From SZUA-584 sp041656035 (lineage in GTDB: Bacteria > Bacillota > Clostridia > Christensenellales > SZUA-584): a DNA stretch of 64,000 nt. The notes below the pieces were generated by a model that saw only the letters and a list, made by a program, of their open reading frames with translations, was not told the DNA's origin and did no database searches. Made by a program: the position numbers and the translations under genes. The DNA is taken from positions 1 through 64,000 of the forward strand of contig CAZPHS010000008.1 in the NCBI GenBank assembly GCA_964586785.1, written 5' to 3'. Positions 58,821 through 64,000 of the stretch are shown piece by piece (the first letter of the stretch is position 1; each line of letters begins with the position of its first letter).

Positions 58821-59974
58821 AGCTTATAAAACGGGTTTTCTATACGATTATGGCGGCATGTTTGTTAACCGGTCTTTATACCGGTCTTAGGGTATACTAT
58901 ATCGTTTTTTTTACACAGTTTTTTGTTATAATCACCGCGTTTTCAATTAATCTGTGGACGGTACGCTCTTTTAAATTTCAGCAGCTTATTTCCAGCAAAA
59001 AATGTGTGAAGGGTGAAGAAACCATTCTCTCTCTGGAGCTTATAAACGAGCGCCCCGTCCCTCTTTCGCTTCTTAAAGTTCACGTAGATGTCGTTTCCCT
59101 GCGCGAGAAGGTCGAGCTTACTTTCAGCCTCGCCCCTTTTTCCGGCAGAAAATTTGAAATACCGATTGCTCTTCCTTACCGCGGCAAATTCAGCGTGGGC
59201 ATGACGACAATTAAAATAACTGATATTTTTGGACTGGTTACGTCCCGCTTTGATATGAGACGCTTGCCGTATTACCGCATGGCGCAGGTAATCGTGCTTC
59301 CAAGGGCAAAAGCGGCGGGAACAATTTCGGCGGACATAGTTGACACCAAGCTGTTTGGCGATGCGTATTTTAGGCTCGCCGAGCACGGAGACAGCGTATC
59401 CGGAGCGCGGCCTTATAATGCAGGTGACTCAGCCAAGCGTATTAACTGGAAGAAGTCGGCCCAGCAAGGCGCGTTGTTTGTTAAGCAGTATGATTTTCCC
59501 GAACGCGAACGAATAAATATACTTGTTGATACGTCGTCTCATGGCCTTGCCGACGAAGACGCGCTTATTTATGCCGACACGGTTTGCGAATGCGCCGCAA
59601 GCATTTCGTTTCATAGCCTGCTGCGCAGCCGCGCCGTAAGCATATTCGCCGACGGCGGCTCGAAACCCGTTGAATGCGAAACGCTTTCCGGCTTTGAAAA
59701 TGCTCGGCACCATCTTGCGCTGCTGCCCTTTGCCGACCACGCGCAAGAGGATTTGCTTGAGAAAGCTTACACCAATATACCGCCCGCTTACGCGTTGTTT
59801 TTATTGACAAGAGAAGCGTCTCCCAAGCTTATAAATATGCTGGAAAGCACTTTATTTCTACACAAATCGGTAACGCTTGTGCTTATCGGCGGAGAGAGCG
59901 CTTTAAGCCGTATACATACGCTGTATGTTAAGGCGGGCTGCAATGTGTCGGAGTGCTTAAACGGCATCAGCTGA
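58817..59974 (+). CDS. DUF58-domain membrane protein
   Basis: 385 residues. Two N-terminal hydrophobic segments (about 8-45) precede a beta-rich region and the DUF58 core GDSVSGARPYNAGDSAKRINWKKSAQQGALFVKQYD, followed by a VWA-like fold with INILVDTSSHG. DUF58 proteins almost always accompany MoxR and TgpA-type transglutaminases, as here, and are thought to be their adaptor. Function in the cell is not established. Confidence 0.92.
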   Translation: MKLIKRVFYTIMAACLLTGLYTGLRVYYIVFFTQFFVIITAFSINLWTVRSFKFQQLISSKKCVKGEETILSLELINERPVPLSLLKVHVDVVSLREKVELTFSLAPFSGRKFEIPIALPYRGKFSVGMTTIKITDIFGLVTSRFDMRRLPYYRMAQVIVLPRAKAAGTISADIVDTKLFGDAYFRLAEHGDSVSGARPYNAGDSAKRINWKKSAQQGALFVKQYDFPERERINILVDTSSHGLADEDALIYADTVCECAASISFHSLLRSRAVSIFADGGSKPVECETLSGFENARHHLALLPFADHAQEDLLEKAYTNIPPAYALFLLTREASPKLINMLESTLFLHKSVTLVLIGGESALSRIHTLYVKAGCNVSECLNGIS

Positions 59975-59995
59975 CCGAGGTTAAAAAGGTTGAAT

Positions 59996-62284
59996 ATGAA
60001 GTTTTTTCAAACAAAGCGCGCCTCCTATATTTCAGACTTTATATGCGGCATTCTGCTCGGCGGCGCCGCTTGCGCGGCTGTTTTTCCGTTAATAGGACTT
60101 AAAGCTGATATTGGCGGCTGCCTGTTGATTATGACCGCCGATGTTTTGCTTGTTTTTATATTTTCACGCAAATGGTGGATATTGCCCGCCCTTATTATAT
60201 CAGCGGCGATTATAATTCTGCCTGTACTTGCCTTTACCGATAATCTTGAAATGTTGATTGACAGCTTCTTTGATTTTATAGAATGGGCTTTCCGCGGTTT
60301 CGCCGAAACGTCCGCCCTTTCAAATTTCTTAAATTTAGCTTTGGCAAGTGTTATCACGGCTCTTCCCATAGCGGCGCTGTCGTATCTTTACTTTAGAAAG
60401 CTGTTTGTTTTCGCCGCTCTGCCCCCCATCTCGCTCGCGCTTATTTTTTGGATGTACTTTAACGGTCTTGAGCTTTTTTTAGACGCATTGGTTTTGCTGC
60501 TTGCCGTAACATTTATTTCTTTGGCTAAAATGGTCGGTAACAAATCAAACAGGCATTTGTCCGAATCATACAGAATTCCGGGTGTGTACAATCAGCTCTC
60601 CGCAATAATAATAATGCCATTTATATTAGTGCTTACATTTTTGTTTGTTCCTGAAGCCGACGGCGATTTTCGTTTTAAACCGCTGGTCAATATAGTCGAC
60701 GACTTTCGCGACCTTTTCGGATTTAATGACGATAATCTTCCCGCGCAGGGCACATTTAACATAAGCGCTTCCGGCTTTTCTCCGCTTGGGCACAGGCTCG
60801 GCGGCGATGTGGCGCTGAATAATAAAGTTGTTTTAAGAGTAACAACCGCCACCCCCGCGAAGCTTACAGGCGCTGTTTTTGAAACTTATACCGGTACGCA
60901 GTGGTACGACTCGCATAAATTAAAGCGATACAGGCTCTCAAGCCTATTCTGGCAAAATAACAGGCTTGAGGCTTTCGGACTGAATAAACCGACGGCCGCT
61001 GACAACGCGAAAACGCTTTACGACTCATTAACCGTGCCGGCTTCTTTCGAAATATCCGCGGCTTCTTCCGGCACTACACTTTTTTCCGCGGGGCAAATGC
61101 ATACCATAAAGAGCGATTCTCTCGATATATCAGATGTATTTTTTAACAGGCAATCGGAGCTATTTGTCTCCGGCGCGCGCCGTTTGTCTTTAAGATACAG
61201 CATCGGCACAACGATTTTTGACAGGCATGCCGATGGTTTTGAAACCAACATGTCCGCGCTTGAAACGGCTATGGAGGGCGCGTTTGACCCGGATTATGAA
61301 AGTATTAAAAATATTTATCTGCAGCTTCCCGAGTCTCTTCCCGACAAAGTATATGACACCGCCAAAAGTATAACGTCGCACATAGCTTCGCCTTACCAAA
61401 AGGCCGCAGCAATTGAACGCTGGCTTTCAAAAAACTGCGGATATACTCTCTCCCCGGGGACCCCGCCGCAAGAGAGGGATTTTGTTGATTATTTTCTTGA
61501 AACGCGCGAGGGCTACTGCGTATACTACGCAAGCGCAATGGCTATACTCTCCCGATGCGCCGGACTTCCTTCCCGTTATGTAACAGGCTTTTCCCTAAAG
61601 CATGACCCTTACTCAAAATCGCCCGAGGCATTCGTAGCCACAAACGCCACGGCGCATGCCTGGGCTGAAGTATACTTTAAAGGTATCGGCTGGATTGCTT
61701 TTGACGCGACGGATTGGAATTATTACGATAACGCCGAAACGGAAAATTTGCATATCGGTCAGTCCGGCAATGCGTACAGACCTTCTGAAAATGTTTCTTC
61801 CGACGTCTCCTCTGCCGACGCTTTGGGCGACAGTGAAAACGCCGTAAATACAAGTATCAAGGCCTTAATTCTTTTACTTGTTCTGTTTGTTCTTGCAGCA
61901 GCCGCTATTGTATGTGTCCGTTTTGTTAGACTGCTGACGGGCGCCGAAGGGTTTTACAAACGCCTTTGCCGCAAATATGCCGATTTGGAGAATAGAATGA
62001 ACGCTTGTTACCGCAGAATTATAACGCAGGCAGGCTTTCTTAGGATTAAGCTAAAACCCGATGATACGATTGCAAGCTTTGCGCGGCGCGTCGATAAACA
62101 GCTTGGCGGAAACTTAATGTATACGGCGTGCGAATCGGTTATACGAATACGTTTCGCTCTTCAACCGCCGGCCGATAATGATATAAAGCAATTATGCGCA
62201 TTCAGCACGGAGCTTGAAAAGAAAATCAGAAAAATTTTAGGATTGCGAAGCTATATATGGCGGCGCCTTCTTTTGGGACGCTGA
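59996..62284 (+). CDS. TgpA-like membrane transglutaminase
   Basis: About 762 residues from MKFFQTKRASYISDF; AAAGG precedes this ATG, and a TTG two codons earlier is also open. Six to seven N-terminal helices (DUF3488 type) lead to an extracellular transglutaminase-like domain with the catalytic Cys in TREGYCVYYASAMAILSRCAGLPSRYVTGF, His in ATAHAWAEVYF and Asp in WIAFDATDW; a further helix near 625 and a cytoplasmic DUF4129-like tail follow. It may crosslink or cleave surface proteins. Last gene of the MoxR operon. Confidence 0.92.
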   Translation: MKFFQTKRASYISDFICGILLGGAACAAVFPLIGLKADIGGCLLIMTADVLLVFIFSRKWWILPALIISAAIIILPVLAFTDNLEMLIDSFFDFIEWAFRGFAETSALSNFLNLALASVITALPIAALSYLYFRKLFVFAALPPISLALIFWMYFNGLELFLDALVLLLAVTFISLAKMVGNKSNRHLSESYRIPGVYNQLSAIIIMPFILVLTFLFVPEADGDFRFKPLVNIVDDFRDLFGFNDDNLPAQGTFNISASGFSPLGHRLGGDVALNNKVVLRVTTATPAKLTGAVFETYTGTQWYDSHKLKRYRLSSLFWQNNRLEAFGLNKPTAADNAKTLYDSLTVPASFEISAASSGTTLFSAGQMHTIKSDSLDISDVFFNRQSELFVSGARRLSLRYSIGTTIFDRHADGFETNMSALETAMEGAFDPDYESIKNIYLQLPESLPDKVYDTAKSITSHIASPYQKAAAIERWLSKNCGYTLSPGTPPQERDFVDYFLETREGYCVYYASAMAILSRCAGLPSRYVTGFSLKHDPYSKSPEAFVATNATAHAWAEVYFKGIGWIAFDATDWNYYDNAETENLHIGQSGNAYRPSENVSSDVSSADALGDSENAVNTSIKALILLLVLFVLAAAAIVCVRFVRLLTGAEGFYKRLCRKYADLENRMNACYRRIITQAGFLRIKLKPDDTIASFARRVDKQLGGNLMYTACESVIRIRFALQPPADNDIKQLCAFSTELEKKIRKILGLRSYIWRRLLLGR

Positions 62285-62312
62285 CGCCTTCATTTGAAAA
62301 CCGAGGTTTTGT

Positions 62313-63023
62313 TTATGGCGTCTGCTTTTTTCCTTCTTCATAAGGCCCGATTATGCGTCTTTGCAACGGACCGTTAATCGCAGTACAAACAATAAGCTGG
62401 TAAAAAGGAAACAGTATAATTAAGATTACAAAAATAGTATAGGGAAAGAAAGCTATTGTTAAAAGCGTTGTTATCAGCAGACTGCCGACAATTACCAAGT
62501 TTGTTTTCCATTCAGTTACCGACAGAATAAAAGCGTTCTTTGCAATACCCATGTTGTTTAGCTCAAGCGTCGGAAGAAAAACAAATACGTAGCTGGAAAA
62601 TAGTACAGCAAAACCAAACAGTAAAAAACCTATAGCTCCGGTAAATACGTCAAAGCCGTTTTGTCCGTAAGATATACTTAAACTGAGAAAATAATAGCTG
62701 GCGAACAGTATTGCCGCGCATAACAGCCCAAAAAGCATTCCTCTTAAGAAATTCGCTTTAAATTCCTTCCAAAAATCGCTCCACAAAAAGCAGTGCCCTT
62801 CGCGCACAAGCTTTATGAGCACACGGTTTAAGCCGCAAAACGCCGCGGGTATCGTTATTACGGGAACACAAAACGCGAGAAGTAAAACGTTGAGCGTAAC
62901 AAGCTTCCACACATGGTTCCAAAGCAAAAAACCAAAACGCTTAATTCCTTTGTCCGGAGGCGGTTCCATTACTCCCTTACCGGGAGCAAAGCGTTTATTC
63001 TTTATCAACTCCGTTATATTCAT
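62313..63023 (-). CDS. YesL/DUF624-family membrane protein
   Basis: 236 residues with five or six hydrophobic segments. The DUF624 pattern appears as WNHVWKLVTLNVLLLAFCVPVITIPAAFCGLNRVLIKLVREGHCFLWSDFWKEFKANFLRG. YesL-like proteins are encoded with carbohydrate ABC importers for plant polysaccharide breakdown, as here, 10 bases after the permease gene. The N-terminal KNKRFAPGKGVMEPPPDKG tail is cytoplasmic. The precise function is unknown. Confidence 0.85.
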   Translation of the reverse strand: MNITELIKNKRFAPGKGVMEPPPDKGIKRFGFLLWNHVWKLVTLNVLLLAFCVPVITIPAAFCGLNRVLIKLVREGHCFLWSDFWKEFKANFLRGMLFGLLCAAILFASYYFLSLSISYGQNGFDVFTGAIGFLLFGFAVLFSSYVFVFLPTLELNNMGIAKNAFILSVTEWKTNLVIVGSLLITTLLTIAFFPYTIFVILIILFPFYQLIVCTAINGPLQRRIIGPYEEGKKQTP

Positions 63024-63033
63024 ATTACAATCC

Positions 63034-63936
63034 TTAGTTTTTCATTCCCGTCATAACAATGCCCTCTACAAAGTAACGCTGACCGAAAATATATACTATC
63101 ACACCCGGCAAAAACGAAAGGGCTGTGGCCGCAAACATACCGGAGTAATCGGTTTTAAACGAGCCCATGAAAGCGGTTAATCCTAACGCCATGGTAAAGT
63201 TCTCCTTAGAAGAGATATAAATTGTTTGCTGCAAAAGATCGTTCCATGTGGTAATGAAAATTAACAAAGACACAACTATTATCGCCGGCCGGATAGAGGG
63301 AACAATAATGCTTGTAAGAGTACGTATGTGACCGGCGCCGTCTATTGTTGCCGCCTCGTCAAGTTCCCGCGGTATTGTCCTTATAAACTGGCGGATTAAA
63401 AATATATTAAAAGCGCCGCCGCCGCAAAGATACGGAAGTATAAGCGGCCAGAATGTGTCCGTAAGCCCAAAGCTCGCCCATACTATATAAAGCGGTATAA
63501 GCGTTACCATAGTCGGCAGCAGCATTGAACCGACGCAAAGCGAAAATATAAACGTTTTACCACCAAACCGCAGCCGTCCGAAAGAATAGCCGCACATTAC
63601 CGCCGTAACTGTACCAAAAATAACGCAAGGAACGCTTATGGTTAACGTATTCCCTAAATACAGCCAAAAATCAAAAGTAGTCGGCTTTATTACGTAATTA
63701 GAAAACAACCATTGTGTCGGTATAAACTGCGGCGGCCATTTAAATATTTCGAGGCTGTTCATAAGCGAAGAACGGATTATCCACCATAACGGTAGCATAA
63801 CCAAGGCGGCTAATATTACAACGATAACAAACGTTGTGGCGTCCGCAATCTTCTGATTCCTTCTTTTGCTTTTTATAGAGCTTCTAAAAAACATTTTTTT
63901 CATTTTCTCTGCTGCCTGATTTGCGGTCTGATTCAT
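63034..63936 (-). CDS. Carbohydrate ABC transporter permease (MalG/CUT1 type)
   Basis: 300 residues with six helices. The ATPase-contact EAA loop reads ELDEAATIDGAGHIRTLTSIIVPSIRPAI, standard for the MalG-like permeases of CUT1 importers. The start overlaps the previous permease's stop by four bases. With the partial gene to its right and the YesL-like gene to its left it belongs to an oligosaccharide uptake locus that extends beyond the window. Confidence 0.93.
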   Translation of the reverse strand: MNQTANQAAEKMKKMFFRSSIKSKRRNQKIADATTFVIVVILAALVMLPLWWIIRSSLMNSLEIFKWPPQFIPTQWLFSNYVIKPTTFDFWLYLGNTLTISVPCVIFGTVTAVMCGYSFGRLRFGGKTFIFSLCVGSMLLPTMVTLIPLYIVWASFGLTDTFWPLILPYLCGGGAFNIFLIRQFIRTIPRELDEAATIDGAGHIRTLTSIIVPSIRPAIIVVSLLIFITTWNDLLQQTIYISSKENFTMALGLTAFMGSFKTDYSGMFAATALSFLPGVIVYIFGQRYFVEGIVMTGMKN

Positions 63937-64000
63937 TTTTTATCATCTCCAGCCTCATTAAATATCCACTTTTTCGATGTGGCGAACAATATACCGGCTA
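63933..64000 (-). CDS. Carbohydrate ABC permease, C-terminal fragment (cut by window edge)
   Basis: Only the last 21 or so residues are inside the window: AGILFATSKKWIFNEAGDDKK and stop. The xxSKKWxxxE ending is typical of UgpA/LplB-type permease C-termini, and its TGA overlaps the ATG of the MalG-type gene. The gene continues to the right of base 64000. Confidence 0.7.
   Translation of the reverse strand, partial: AGILFATSKKWIFNEAGDDKK

Overview
The window comes from a strictly anaerobic, endospore-forming member of the Clostridia (Bacillota). Sporulation genes (spoIIE, spoVG, a SpoIID-domain protein, a LysM protein of the spore-coat type), Firmicutes signature genes (whiA, rapZ, a Crh-like HPr, carD-yacL, DUF4364, DUF1540) and anaerobe markers (aldehyde:ferredoxin oxidoreductase, iron-only hydrogenase regulator of the TM1266 family, radical SAM enzymes) all point there. 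Lysine/DAP is made by the LL-diaminopimelate aminotransferase route. I cannot name the genus.

Layout. 1-6.7 kb: sbcD-sbcC, a small amidase-domain protein, dapL and a LysM protein, all on the minus strand. 6.8-8.8 kb: a radical SAM/SPASM enzyme translationally coupled to an unusual lipoprotein-like protein. 9-21.6 kb: a 12-gene minus-strand operon with a ribose-type ABC sugar importer, two zinc alcohol dehydrogenases, a creatininase-family hydrolase, a TIM-barrel isomerase, a D-2-hydroxyacid dehydrogenase, an FMN hydroxyacid oxidase, a VOC protein and an MFS carrier. The dehydrogenase/creatininase pair resembles the Thermotoga-type inositol (IolM/IolN) pathway. 21.8-27.5 kb: a tungsten-type AOR with its ferredoxin, a GntR/FCD regulator, an AEC transporter, a metallo-beta-lactamase-fold enzyme and a DUF1847 protein. 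AT-rich near-palindromes overlap four promoters of this 19-kb block, so the GntR protein probably controls all of it.

27.5-28.7 kb is an RNA-gene and repeat island: hairpin repeats, three 144-bp tandem repeats that each contain the 3' end of tRNA-Gln, then tRNA-Gln, a 6S RNA and tRNA-Val, all read leftward. 28.9-31 kb: DUF4364, then a structured leader plus terminator ahead of the TM1266-family regulator and a NitT-type binding lipoprotein. 31-40 kb: a surface protein, a DnaA-box cluster, a SpoIID/SH3 protein, a MATE pump and SpoIIE. 40-50 kb: enolase, then the minus-strand cell-envelope and central-regulation clusters FHA-SEDS-PBP-uvrC and murB-PHP-rapZ-whiA-crh-like. 50-57.4 kb: SodC-like protein, carD-yacL, spoVG, tyrS, an IMPACT protein, rho and two DUF1540 proteins. 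57.4-62.3 kb: a c-di-GMP-I riboswitch with no ordinary gene behind it, then moxR-DUF58-transglutaminase. 62.3-64 kb: a YesL-like protein and two carbohydrate ABC permeases, the last cut by the window edge.

The observations I rate highest are the orphan c-di-GMP riboswitch, the riboswitch-like leader before the hydrogenase regulator, the coherent GntR operator set over a probable inositol pathway, the radical SAM/lipoprotein pair, and an HPr paralogue that has lost His15 but kept Ser46. All family calls are from reading the sequences; no search was run.
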